IMG/VR virus record: IMGVR_UViG_3300002460_000071
Location: 1-41,356 of that record
DNA: 41,356 bases
DNA from: a virus
Direction: 5' to 3' (one strand)
Positions 13,894 through 22,157 of the stretch are shown here, piece after piece; position 1 is the stretch's first letter, and each line of letters begins with the position of its first letter. Under the pieces are notes generated by a model. That model was not told the DNA's origin. It did not search any database and worked only from the letters and a program-made list of their open reading frames with translations. Both the position numbers and the translations under genes were made by a program.

Positions 13894-14691
13894 ATGAATA
13901 AAAATTGCATTGCGATTGTAGGCATGGGTTATGTCGGTAAAGGGATGTTAAAGATTTTTCCTGATGCCATTCAGTATGATGAACCGTTAAAAATTGGGAC
14001 GCGAAATGATGTCAATCAATGCGAACTTTCAATACTATGTGTTCCAACTCCATCAGCCGATGATAAAAGTTGCGATACCTCAATCGTAGAAGATGTTGTT
14101 TCATGGATTGAAACGCCACTCATTTTGATAAAATCAGCCCTTGAACCAGGTACAGTTGACCTCCTCAAAGAGAAATACGATAAGAGGATTGTCGTTTCCC
14201 CAGAATATCTCGGCGAAGGGAAGTATTATACACCACCGAAATACCCAGACCCACAGAATCCACTATCACATGGATTTGTTATCCTTGGAGGAACTGATGA
14301 GGATTGCTCTGAAGTTGCCGATATACTTGTCCCTGTTCTCGGCCCGACAACACGGTTCCGTTTTGTGACACCACTGGAAGCCGAGGTTATCAAATATGCG
14401 GAAAATACATGGGGCGCAATGAAGGTGACGTTTGCGAACGAACTTAGGGAGATATGCGAAATACTGGGAGCAAATTGGCACAAGGTTCGTGAGGGGTGGA
14501 TTGATGATCCTCGTGTTGAGCCAATGCATACCGCTGTTTTCAAAAATAAAAGAGGATATGGCGGTAAATGTTTTCCAAAAGATACATGGGCTTTTTTCAA
14601 AGTATGCCAAAAAAACGGTTTTGAACCAAAACTTATTAAGGCAATGTTAGATAAAAATTCGGGCTATGAAAGTTCTTATCACGGGAAATAG
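13894..14691 (+). CDS. Short UDP-sugar (UDP-glucose/GDP-mannose type) 6-dehydrogenase
   Basis: Members oxidise C6 of an NDP-hexose to a carboxylate (for example UDP-glucuronate). The Rossmann motif is IAIVGMGYVGKGML at residues 6-19. The central domain shows ESTLEPG-like IKSALEPGTVDLL, PEYLGEGKYY, and EVIKYAENTWGAMKVTFANE. The catalytic-Cys motif GYGGKCFPKD is at about 227-236. At 265 aa it lacks the C-terminal sugar-nucleotide domain of standard enzymes (about 430 aa), as some compact viral forms do. The acid it makes would be a substrate for the AsnB-like amidotransferase two genes downstream. Confidence 0.85.
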   Translation: MNKNCIAIVGMGYVGKGMLKIFPDAIQYDEPLKIGTRNDVNQCELSILCVPTPSADDKSCDTSIVEDVVSWIETPLILIKSALEPGTVDLLKEKYDKRIVVSPEYLGEGKYYTPPKYPDPQNPLSHGFVILGGTDEDCSEVADILVPVLGPTTRFRFVTPLEAEVIKYAENTWGAMKVTFANELREICEILGANWHKVREGWIDDPRVEPMHTAVFKNKRGYGGKCFPKDTWAFFKVCQKNGFEPKLIKAMLDKNSGYESSYHGK

Positions 14692-15517
14692 GGGGTTTAT
14701 AGGTTCTCATCTTCAGAAGAAAATTGATGCCGATAGTGTCGGATATGATATTGTAGACGGGAAAGATATATTGGAAATGAAACCTAAAGACTTTGCGGGA
14801 ATTGATTATGTTTTTCACCTCGCCGCAGAAGTAAATGTTCAAAAATCCGTTGAAAATCCCATAGAAACATTTAGAACGAATGTATCTGGGACGATGAATG
14901 TCTTAGAGTGCGCAATACACTCCGAATCTGTTAAGCGCGTTATTTTCTCATCATCGGCGGCAATCTATGGCATAAACGCAAAAAATGACAGGACAGGAAA
15001 GGCGTATGAAGAATTTGACGAGAAGAAACCGCTTTCTCCGTATGGCTTTTCAAAACTTATAGGAGAAGAACTTTGTAAAATGTATTCCACAACCTATGGA
15101 CTCGATACCGTATGTCTTCGGTACTTCAATGTTTATGGAGATGGGATGAAATGTGATTCACCGTATAGCGCGGCTGTCGCTATTTTTTTGGATAAGAAAA
15201 AAAATGGTATGCCCCTTCCTGTATTCGGCGGAAAACAGACGAGAGATTTTGTTTCTGTCGATGATGTGGTTAATGCGAATATTTCCGCCATGTCATATCC
15301 ATTTCCTTTGAATGGAGAACCGATAAACATAGGTTCGAGCATAAGTACGGTGATAGATGATGTTGCGCGCAAGATAAGTGATGACATATTATATTATCAA
15401 CAGAGAGATAACGAGCCGATGCATTCAAGGGCAAATATAAAAAAAGCGCATAGTATTCTCAAATGGCTGCCAAAAACTGATTTTATGAAATGGCTCGAAT
15501 CGGTATGTGCAGTATAG
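14666..15517 (+). CDS. NAD-dependent sugar epimerase/dehydratase (GalE-like SDR)
   Basis: An extended short-chain dehydrogenase acting on nucleotide sugars. NAD motif GNRGFIGSHL at residues 7-16, then DYVFHLAAEVNVQKSVENP, the FSSSAAIYG serine, catalytic SPYGFSKLIGEE (Tyr-x3-Lys), RYFNVYGDG and GGKQTRDFVSVDDVV. Closest in pattern to UDP-glucose/UDP-glucuronate 4-epimerases; substrate not fixed. Overlaps the dehydrogenase by 26 bases and the AsnB-like gene by 13, in a compact operon. Confidence 0.88.
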   Translation: MKVLITGNRGFIGSHLQKKIDADSVGYDIVDGKDILEMKPKDFAGIDYVFHLAAEVNVQKSVENPIETFRTNVSGTMNVLECAIHSESVKRVIFSSSAAIYGINAKNDRTGKAYEEFDEKKPLSPYGFSKLIGEELCKMYSTTYGLDTVCLRYFNVYGDGMKCDSPYSAAVAIFLDKKKNGMPLPVFGGKQTRDFVSVDDVVNANISAMSYPFPLNGEPINIGSSISTVIDDVARKISDDILYYQQRDNEPMHSRANIKKAHSILKWLPKTDFMKWLESVCAV

Positions 15518-16842
15518 CTGGCGCGTATTCAATAGAGAAAGTCGATTCGATGCTTCAGGCGATGATTCATCGCTCGCCTGACGGAACGAGAACTGCTGAA
15601 AAAAACGGATTCGCAATAGGGATGGGGCGTCTCTCAATCCTTGATTTAGAATCAGACAATCTTTGCCTTTACGAAGAAGATGGCTCGTATCTTTCTTTCA
15701 ATGGTGAAATATATAACTATGAAGAACTTAAAAATGAACTCAGAGAGAAACATGAGTTCAAAACAAAGTCTGATACTGAAGTTCTATTCAAGGCATGGAA
15801 GGAATGGAGCGTTGGATGCCTCGACCGTTTCAACGGGATGTTTGCCTTTGCCATTTATGATGGTGAGAAGATATTTTTCGCGCGCGATAGTGCGGGAGAG
15901 AAGCCACTTTATTATAAAGAAAATCCATTTTGTTTCGCATCAGAGGCAAAAGCTCTTTTTTGGGATTGTAAGGAATTAAAACCTGCTCATTACGGCATTT
16001 ATGATATAAAGACAGGTTTTCTTGATATAAAGCGCTACTGGGAGCCAATAAAACGCGATATAAGCATTTTTGACGCCCAAGAAGAGCTAGAGTATCTCCT
16101 TGATGATTCCGTGCGTCTAAGGACGAAATCTGACGTTCCATACGCCCTCTATTATTCAGGTGGCATTGATTCCTCACTTATCAAGACATTTCATGATTTT
16201 GAATATACCTATTCCTATGAAGACAGATATGATTACAAAGAAGAATTTCTCGAAAAAGCAGAAGACATCATCTACCACCTCGATTATCCTGCCTCAAGTT
16301 TTTCGCCATTTGGTTTGTGGAAACTTGCCAAAGAAGCATCAAAAAAAGTGAAAGTCGTTCTGTCGGGAGAGGGAGCTGACGAACTCTTTGGCGGGTATGT
16401 AAGGTATGTCGCTCCTCACTTCAATCATTTGGCGCAAAAGGAGTTTCCGTCATACAAAAAAATGTTTGAGCCAGCCATGTCAGTAAGTGAATATGGATGG
16501 AATGAGTTTAACGGAAACATGCAAGAACTTCTTCGCATGGGAGACAGGATGAGTAGTGCGTTTGGTATTGAGAATCGTTGTCCGTTTCTTGATAAACGAA
16601 TCATAGAATTTGCCTACTCATTGCCTGATGAGCTTAAAATCAATGGACTTGAAACAAAGGTTATTCTGCGCAGGATTTTAGAAAAGAGAAATCCCGATTA
16701 TAAACATATCGAGAAGAAAGGGCTCTATTGCCGTGTCAATGAGTTTCTTGGCGAAAGCGATAAATACTCAAAGGATAAATATCTTGATTTTCAATATAAG
16801 ATATGGAGAAAATTTCAATTATCTCAACCCATTGGTCAATGA
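15505..16842 (+). CDS. AsnB-like glutamine-dependent amidotransferase
   Basis: I choose the start at 15505 (MCSIAGAYS) because it puts the catalytic Cys at position 2, as the class II glutaminase requires. An in-frame ATG at 15490 would bury it. The glutaminase domain has HRSPDGTRTAE, FNGEIYNYEEL and RDSAGEKPLYY. The synthetase domain has ALYYSGGIDSSLI (PP-loop), VVLSGEGADELFGGY and NRCPFLDKR. At 445 aa it is shorter than cellular AsnB. In bacterial O-antigen clusters such proteins amidate sugar uronic acids, which fits its place beside a UDP-sugar dehydrogenase. Asparagine synthesis is the alternative. Confidence 0.88.
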   Translation: MCSIAGAYSIEKVDSMLQAMIHRSPDGTRTAEKNGFAIGMGRLSILDLESDNLCLYEEDGSYLSFNGEIYNYEELKNELREKHEFKTKSDTEVLFKAWKEWSVGCLDRFNGMFAFAIYDGEKIFFARDSAGEKPLYYKENPFCFASEAKALFWDCKELKPAHYGIYDIKTGFLDIKRYWEPIKRDISIFDAQEELEYLLDDSVRLRTKSDVPYALYYSGGIDSSLIKTFHDFEYTYSYEDRYDYKEEFLEKAEDIIYHLDYPASSFSPFGLWKLAKEASKKVKVVLSGEGADELFGGYVRYVAPHFNHLAQKEFPSYKKMFEPAMSVSEYGWNEFNGNMQELLRMGDRMSSAFGIENRCPFLDKRIIEFAYSLPDELKINGLETKVILRRILEKRNPDYKHIEKKGLYCRVNEFLGESDKYSKDKYLDFQYKIWRKFQLSQPIGQ

Positions 16843-17504
16843 ACGAACAACGATCAGAAGTAATGCGACGTTGTTATCAATCATTGATTGAAACAACAAA
16901 GCATCTTCAGGTGGAAATTATCGTGTGTGACAATGGGGGTTCATTAGAAGATTCACAGTATCTTCTTGGATTATGTAATGAAAAAAAGATTCATCACTAT
17001 ATTCGCAATTCTGAAAATTTATATTTTGGCTATGGAAGAAATATCGGCGTTCATCTTTCTGTCGGGGAGTATCTTGTTTTCACCGATAACGATATTGAGT
17101 ATAAGCAAGGATGGCTGGAAGAATGTATCTCTGTTCTTGAGCAGAATCCTGATAGGAAGATTCTTATGACTCCATTGCGCACAGATAGAGAACATAGAAA
17201 TCATAGACATTGGATGGGAGAGATTGAAGTAAACGGTAAAAAATATCTTCTCAATATGAGAGCGGGAAGCAATTCATGGGTTATGAGGAGAGAAGATTTT
17301 TTCAAAATAGGGTTGTTTCGTAATCATAGCATTGCAGGAAGTTTGTGGAACGATGTTTTTGTCCGTTGCGGATATTTGATGGCGACCATGGAACATGAGC
17401 CGAAAGCTCATGATATTGGGTTCAAAAAAGGGTACAATCATAAAGAACGCGTTTCAATAAAAAAGATTTTTTCGGACGGTTCGGAACTTTGCATCAATAA
17501 TTGA
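16803..17504 (+). CDS. Family 2 glycosyltransferase
   Basis: GT-A fold: MEKISIISTHWSMNEQRSEV at the start, EIIVCDNGGSLEDSQYLL, then GRNIGVHLSVGEYLVFTDND (the DND metal-binding site near residue 97) and WLEECISVLEQNP. C-terminal acceptor part with RREDFFKIGLF and WNDVFVRCGYLM. Single domain, 233 aa, no membrane helix. Overlaps the upstream gene by 40 bases. Sugar donor and acceptor are not predictable. Confidence 0.87.
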   Translation: MEKISIISTHWSMNEQRSEVMRRCYQSLIETTKHLQVEIIVCDNGGSLEDSQYLLGLCNEKKIHHYIRNSENLYFGYGRNIGVHLSVGEYLVFTDNDIEYKQGWLEECISVLEQNPDRKILMTPLRTDREHRNHRHWMGEIEVNGKKYLLNMRAGSNSWVMRREDFFKIGLFRNHSIAGSLWNDVFVRCGYLMATMEHEPKAHDIGFKKGYNHKERVSIKKIFSDGSELCINN

Positions 17505-17506
17505 TT

Positions 17507-18100
17507 ATGAATCTCGCTATAAACATGATGACACTTAATGGAAAGACGGCGTTTATAAAAGAGACGCTTGACTCCGTATATGACTATTCAAATGAAATAA
17601 TCGTTTATGATACGGGATCGACTGACGGAACGGTTGAATTTGTAAAGGATCGATTCCCAAAAGCCATCATCAAGCAATTCGATATTCAACATCTTGGTGA
17701 AATATGGACTGGTTCAGAGAAAGACAGGGAATTGACGCGACTTCTTAATCAAATGAAGAAAGAAACAAAATCAGAGTGGATTCTCAAAATAGATGATGAC
17801 GAACTATTCCCAGATGTACTAATGGAAGAAATATGCGATGTAATAAAAAACGGGGGCGACAATATCGTTTCAATCCCATTCATTCATATAAGCAAGAAAA
17901 CATCCCAATCAGGACTTATTATCAAACGTCTTTTTAGAAATACGGATGCTGTTTCATGGAGCGGTATTTATGGTACTGAAACACTTGCTCTTTGCGGAAG
18001 CCGTATTAGGTCTCATAAATGCTATACATTGAGCAATCACTTTTATCATCTTGGAGAATTGCGAAAAGATAATAACAGAAAACATGACTATCAATTCTGA
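17507..18100 (+). CDS. Family 2 glycosyltransferase (short)
   Basis: Starts at the ATG at 17507 (MNLAINMMTLNGKTAFIKET). Shows EIIVYDTGSTDGTVEFVKDR (nucleotide-binding DTGSTDGT) and SEWILKIDDDELFPDVLME (the DDDE metal site). SIPFIHISKKTSQSG and RLFRNTDAVSWSG resemble SPBc2-type or LPS core GT2 enzymes. 197 aa. It lies two bases after the preceding gene and overlaps the next by 17. Confidence 0.87.
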   Translation: MNLAINMMTLNGKTAFIKETLDSVYDYSNEIIVYDTGSTDGTVEFVKDRFPKAIIKQFDIQHLGEIWTGSEKDRELTRLLNQMKKETKSEWILKIDDDELFPDVLMEEICDVIKNGGDNIVSIPFIHISKKTSQSGLIIKRLFRNTDAVSWSGIYGTETLALCGSRIRSHKCYTLSNHFYHLGELRKDNNRKHDYQF

Positions 18101-18770
18101 CATTCATATTGTCGTTCAATCAAAATATCCGCATATTCTTGAAAACTTTAAGAAGAGTTTTTTTGAAACAACAAAGAATTTCTCAAAACTTACTCTTCAT
18201 ATTATCGATGGAAGTTCGTACGGAGCTATTGAGATAAACAAGATATTGCGCCCTCTTTTATCAAAGAGGGAGGGATATGCGTTTGGCGTGTTTAATGACG
18301 ATCTCGTATTTTCAGAAGGTTGGCTCGAAGATGTTTGCGAAGCATTGAAAAGTAATCATTGTGTTTCTGGTGGATATGTTGAAACGGATGATATGGATGT
18401 CTTCAAAAAAGCGGTTGATATGACAAAAGACGATGAAGGATTCGTCCCGTTGCTTTATGGGCCGAATGCCGTATTTAGAATGGATATATTTCAATCGATA
18501 GGCATTTTTGATGAGAGATTCGAATGGAGTGTTGATGATTTGGATTTTGCATGGCGTATTAAACTCAACGGTCTCTCGTCAATTACGCTGAAACGGATAC
18601 GAACGTGCCATCTTTTCGGAAAGACACGAGAACATAATATGAAACAATGGAATTATATTTCTACTCTTAACAAGGAAAAGTTTTATGACAAGCACGGCTA
18701 TCGCTCCTACCGGAACATCAGGGGTGAATACAAAAAATGGCATAGATATTTCCAATGTTACAAGACTTGA
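18084..18770 (+). CDS. Family 2-like glycosyltransferase
   Basis: From the ATG at 18084: MTINSDIHIVVQSKYPHIL. GT-A features include YAFGVFNDDLVFSEGWLEDV (NDD metal site), LYGPNAVFRMDIFQSIGIFD and ERFEWSVDDLDFAWRIKLNG, the acceptor/catalytic region typical of GT2 rhamnosyl- or galactofuranosyl-type enzymes. An upstream in-frame start at 18051 would overlap the previous gene by 50 bases and has no ribosome site. Confidence 0.85.
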   Translation: MTINSDIHIVVQSKYPHILENFKKSFFETTKNFSKLTLHIIDGSSYGAIEINKILRPLLSKREGYAFGVFNDDLVFSEGWLEDVCEALKSNHCVSGGYVETDDMDVFKKAVDMTKDDEGFVPLLYGPNAVFRMDIFQSIGIFDERFEWSVDDLDFAWRIKLNGLSSITLKRIRTCHLFGKTREHNMKQWNYISTLNKEKFYDKHGYRSYRNIRGEYKKWHRYFQCYKT

Positions 18771-19263
18771 AATTGGAAGTGGAAATAAGCCCGTACCTGG
18801 ATATACGCGCATTGACATAGAGCCGCATCAATTTGTTGATATTGTTGGTGATTTCAGAACGATGACATTTAGCAATCTTGAGGAAGTGCGCTCTCATCAT
18901 CTTCTTGAACACTTTGGATATGATGAATCAATAGAAGTTTTGAAACTTTGGAAATCATGGCTGATGATTGGCGGAAGATTAACAGTAGAAACACCTGATT
19001 TTGGAAGAATCTGTGAGGTATGGAATGAAAAGAAATACTGGGCTGACAAGGAGCATCTTGCAAAACACGCCTATGGTTCACAAGAAGCTGATTGGGCATA
19101 TCATAAGAGCGCGTGGTACAAGGAAAAGTTTCAAGACATACTACCCAAGATTGGATTTTATATTGAACTTATAAAACAAAAACACAGCTATATACGCTAT
19201 GGAGAAAAAAGGACACGATACAGATTCCCCAATATACTCGTTATAGCAAAAAGAATTATATGA
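18685..19263 (+). CDS. Predicted SAM-dependent methyltransferase (class I, COG4627-like)
   Basis: NVTRLEIGSGNKPVPGYTRI is the SAM-binding motif I with GSGNKP. DIEPHQFVDIVGDFRTMTF is motif II, VRSHHLLEHFGYDE gives the EH signature of small-molecule methyltransferases in sugar clusters, and GGRLTVETPDF follows. The ATG at 18685 overlaps the previous gene by 86 bases; a GTG at 18724 is an alternative start. Likely methylates a sugar of the phage glycan. Confidence 0.8.
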   Translation: MTSTAIAPTGTSGVNTKNGIDISNVTRLEIGSGNKPVPGYTRIDIEPHQFVDIVGDFRTMTFSNLEEVRSHHLLEHFGYDESIEVLKLWKSWLMIGGRLTVETPDFGRICEVWNEKKYWADKEHLAKHAYGSQEADWAYHKSAWYKEKFQDILPKIGFYIELIKQKHSYIRYGEKRTRYRFPNILVIAKRII

Positions 19264-19841
19264 AGATGTCTCTTGATACGATTATCGCCCATCATGATAG
19301 AAATCTTAATTATAATTCCTTTATTGTCGATGTTGGTGGGTATAATGGCGAATACGCAAAAAGAATGTTTGATATGTTCAAATGTTCAATTCTTATATTT
19401 GAACCACATCCCGTCTATTGTGACGTTATTAAAAAAAGATTTAAGAAGGAAGAACGTATTTTTGTGGAGGAATGCGCACTCTCAAACATTGAAAGTCCAT
19501 TGCTTTATCTCAATGAAGACGGTTCGACTATTTATGAATCATGGTATAAAAAAAATAAAAAAACAGTGTGTGTGCCAATAGAAGTGAAAAGCGTCAAAGC
19601 GTCAAAACGGCTCGATGGATATAAAATCGATGTATTGAAATTGAATTGTGAGGGTTGTGAGTATGACATTATAAAAGACCTCTATGAGAACGATATGATA
19701 AACGGTATAGGTGAGATACTCGTACAATTTCACAAAGTTCCTGAACTTTTAGGATATTACAGTGAGTGTCAACATATCCTCTCATTGAATCATGAACGGA
19801 TATTAAACGATAAATGGCAATTATGGAGAAGGAAATTATAG
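19260..19841 (+). CDS. FkbM-family methyltransferase
   Basis: SAM-binding FIVDVGGYNGEYAKRMFDMF, then ILIFEPHPVYCDVIKKRF and the family hallmark DVLKLNCEGCEYDIIKDLYE near residue 128. FkbM enzymes O-methylate hydroxyls, often on sugars of surface glycans. 193 aa; start overlaps the previous stop (ATGA). One of two FkbM genes in the cassette, which suggests two separate methylation positions. Confidence 0.87.
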   Translation: MKMSLDTIIAHHDRNLNYNSFIVDVGGYNGEYAKRMFDMFKCSILIFEPHPVYCDVIKKRFKKEERIFVEECALSNIESPLLYLNEDGSTIYESWYKKNKKTVCVPIEVKSVKASKRLDGYKIDVLKLNCEGCEYDIIKDLYENDMINGIGEILVQFHKVPELLGYYSECQHILSLNHERILNDKWQLWRRKL

Positions 19842-20488
19842 AACACTGCAATACACCTGAATACTGGGATACTGTTTGGTCGAAATGGCGGCATGATGAT
19901 AAAAAGTCTTTCATAGCTGCTACGGTCCAAAATGTCATAAAGAAAGAGTATTGGGATGAAGCATTTTACGGCTTGCGACCTCATGATAAACATTCAGTCA
20001 ACAGGGCTTTTTGGTACGCGAATATGTATAAACCAAAATCAGTTCTTGATATTGGTTCCGGCAATGGACGGCTCTTGTATGGCATAAAAACGATATTACC
20101 TGAATCACGATTCTTTGGGATAGACTTGTCAAAAATTGCCATTGAAAGAATGAAAAACGAATATGGCATCTATGGCATTGCGGATGACATAAAAAATATA
20201 AACATTATTCAAGATGAGTTTGATATGGTCATCGTCAATGATGTTTTGGAACACGTCGAAGATGATTCTTGGCTCATAAAAAAATGTAGTGAAAAAACAA
20301 AAAATGGCGGCTTGCTCTATATGACATTTCTTAATGGGTGCATGGGGAATGATGAGACAAAAGAACATCTAAGGAATTACAATGAAGATTCTGTGCGTTC
20401 CATTCTTAATCCGCTTATTCCTGAATATGATATTGAAAAAATATCAATCTATTTATTATGTATAGCCAAAATAACGAAGAAGAAATAA
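19814..20488 (+). CDS. Class I SAM-dependent methyltransferase
   Basis: SVLDIGSGNGRLLYGIKTIL is motif I (about 75-94). RFFGIDLSKIAIERMKNEYG is motif II, EFDMVIVNDVLEHVEDDSWL carries the D-VLEH motif, and NGGLLYMTF follows. The N-terminus contains CNTPEYWDTVWSKWRHDD, common in methyltransferases of sugar clusters. A second ATG at 19823 is possible. Overlaps its neighbours at both ends (28 and 31 bases). Confidence 0.87.
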   Translation: MAIMEKEIIEHCNTPEYWDTVWSKWRHDDKKSFIAATVQNVIKKEYWDEAFYGLRPHDKHSVNRAFWYANMYKPKSVLDIGSGNGRLLYGIKTILPESRFFGIDLSKIAIERMKNEYGIYGIADDIKNINIIQDEFDMVIVNDVLEHVEDDSWLIKKCSEKTKNGGLLYMTFLNGCMGNDETKEHLRNYNEDSVRSILNPLIPEYDIEKISIYLLCIAKITKKK

Positions 20489-21090
20489 TCCTCAATTATT
20501 TTAACGGACATATCGGTACTGTTTTGGATATTGGAGCGAATGATGGGAAGACATTTAGCAATTCAAGAAAACTCACAGAACTTGGATGGAAAGGGATTAT
20601 GGTTGAGCCGTCTATATTAGCCTTTTTAAGATTGTCGAATCTTTATAAAGGAAATGATAACGTGTCACTTCATAATATCGCCATAACAGAGAAGGACGGG
20701 AATGTCATACTTCATGAATCAGGCCCGCTCTGTTCAAAGAAATTAAAGAAAAAAGACATTGCTCTCATCTCAACGATAAAAGAAGAAGAACTTTATCGCT
20801 GGAGAAAGTGGGAGGGAAGAATATTTTGGACTCGCGTATTAGTAGTTGGGAGGACATTTGAAAGTTTTTACAATTCACTTGATGAGGAGTTTAAGGAGAT
20901 AGATTTTATAACAATAGACGCGGAAGGTATGGATTATGAAATACTTTCACAAATAGACCTTGAGAAACTAAAAACAAAACTTGTCTGTGTTGAATATATA
21001 AAAAACAGTGATAAGTTTTTATCGTATCTATTAGAACATGGATATAGGCATATAGCGACAACGAAAGAAAATGTAATTTGCGGAATATGA
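20458..21090 (+). CDS. FkbM-family methyltransferase (second copy)
   Basis: MYSQNNEEEIILNYFNGHIG at the N-terminus followed by VLDIGANDGKTFSNSRKLTE (motif I) and GIMVEPSILAFLRLSNLYKG. FITIDAEGMDYEILSQIDLE matches the FkbM IDxEGxE signature. The YSQ-x-EE start is frequent in FkbM proteins of polysaccharide loci. 210 aa. Not closely similar to the FkbM protein at 19260, so it is not a recent duplicate. Confidence 0.88.
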   Translation: MYSQNNEEEIILNYFNGHIGTVLDIGANDGKTFSNSRKLTELGWKGIMVEPSILAFLRLSNLYKGNDNVSLHNIAITEKDGNVILHESGPLCSKKLKKKDIALISTIKEEELYRWRKWEGRIFWTRVLVVGRTFESFYNSLDEEFKEIDFITIDAEGMDYEILSQIDLEKLKTKLVCVEYIKNSDKFLSYLLEHGYRHIATTKENVICGI

Positions 21091-21746
21091 AAATTTGTTC
21101 ACATACTATCGTAAAACAAGGAATGCCATTTATCGGTAAAGTTTTGCGACAAGTGGCATCGCTCATGGATAAAATGTTCATTTCTGTATCTCAATTAAGC
21201 GATGATGGGACCTTGCAAGAAGTGATGGAATTCATAGGCGACAATCCTGGTAAGGTAGAATTCATGCAGGATGGATATACGATACCAGGACAACTCACCC
21301 AACTAAGACAATTTCAGGTAGATAGAACCGTGCAGGATTGGATACTCTTTTTGGATGATGATGACTGGTGGCCGCAAGACCAACTAGAATTATGCCTTAA
21401 AGAGATTGAAAAAGACGACGGAACGCTTGCCTATTCAGTCAGTCCCTATCAACTCATAGACTCATGGCACTATGATACATCATGGTATAATAAGTCGTTT
21501 TCAAAGTTTCTTAAAAGGACGGAACGCCTTCATTATGAGGGCGATTGGCCTCGTGATTTGCCTTGCGATGATGAAGGTAATGCACTCTATTGGAAAACAC
21601 ATAAGAAAGTCAAAATACTTCCTTATAAGTTTTATCATCTTGCTCTGCTTAAAAACCATTCTTTTAGGCAAGAAGATTGGGCAAAAAAGAAGTATAATTA
21701 CCATATTGGCATACCTGGCCGCCTTGAGAATGAATTTATTATTTAA
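21087..21746 (+). CDS. Family 2-like glycosyltransferase
   Basis: Starts at 21087 overlapping the upstream stop (ATGA): MKICSHTIVKQGMPFIGKVL. QDWILFLDDDDWWPQDQLEL carries the DDDD metal-binding cluster near residue 92, and VSPYQLIDSWHYDTSWYN follows. The C-terminus is Tyr/His/Lys-rich (KFYHLALLKNHSFRQEDWAK). A GT-A-fold enzyme; substrates unknown. It is the last gene before an HNH insertion. Confidence 0.8.
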   Translation: MKICSHTIVKQGMPFIGKVLRQVASLMDKMFISVSQLSDDGTLQEVMEFIGDNPGKVEFMQDGYTIPGQLTQLRQFQVDRTVQDWILFLDDDDWWPQDQLELCLKEIEKDDGTLAYSVSPYQLIDSWHYDTSWYNKSFSKFLKRTERLHYEGDWPRDLPCDDEGNALYWKTHKKVKILPYKFYHLALLKNHSFRQEDWAKKKYNYHIGIPGRLENEFII

Positions 21747-21752
21747 AATTAT

Positions 21753-22157
21753 ATGGCTAAGATTGTTTTTTATGAAAAGAAAAATTGTAAATTATGTTCG
21801 AAAATAATAATTCCAAGAAAGACAGAAGGAAACAGGGATTGGGATAGAAGAGAATTTTGTAATAGAAAATGTTATTCAAAATGGAACATTGGTAAAAACA
21901 ATCATTTATGGAAAGGTGGTATAAAAACAAGGCCAGATGGATATTTAAGAGATAGTAAAACGGATAAGTATATTCATCGTCTTATAATGGAAAAATATCT
22001 AAAAAGATTATTGAATTCATCAGAACACATTCATCATATAGATGGTAATCCAAAAAATAATGATATAAAAAATTTAATAATTCTTACTAATAGCGAGCAT
22101 AGAAAACTCGAAATGCAATATGCAAAAAGAGATAAAAAAGGAAGATTTGCAAAATAA
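21753..22157 (+). CDS. Free-standing HNH homing endonuclease
   Basis: The N-terminal Cys finger (CKLCSKIIIPR...FCNRKCYSKW) is followed by NHLWKGGIKTRPDGYL, the pattern of phage HNH proteins, and the HNH core HIHHIDGNPKNNDIKNLIIL with NSEHRKLE. AT-richer than its neighbours, as expected for a mobile gene. It is inserted between a glycosyltransferase and the GDP-mannose dehydratase, whose start codon now lies inside the last 38 bases of this gene. Confidence 0.9.
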   Translation: MAKIVFYEKKNCKLCSKIIIPRKTEGNRDWDRREFCNRKCYSKWNIGKNNHLWKGGIKTRPDGYLRDSKTDKYIHRLIMEKYLKRLLNSSEHIHHIDGNPKNNDIKNLIILTNSEHRKLEMQYAKRDKKGRFAK

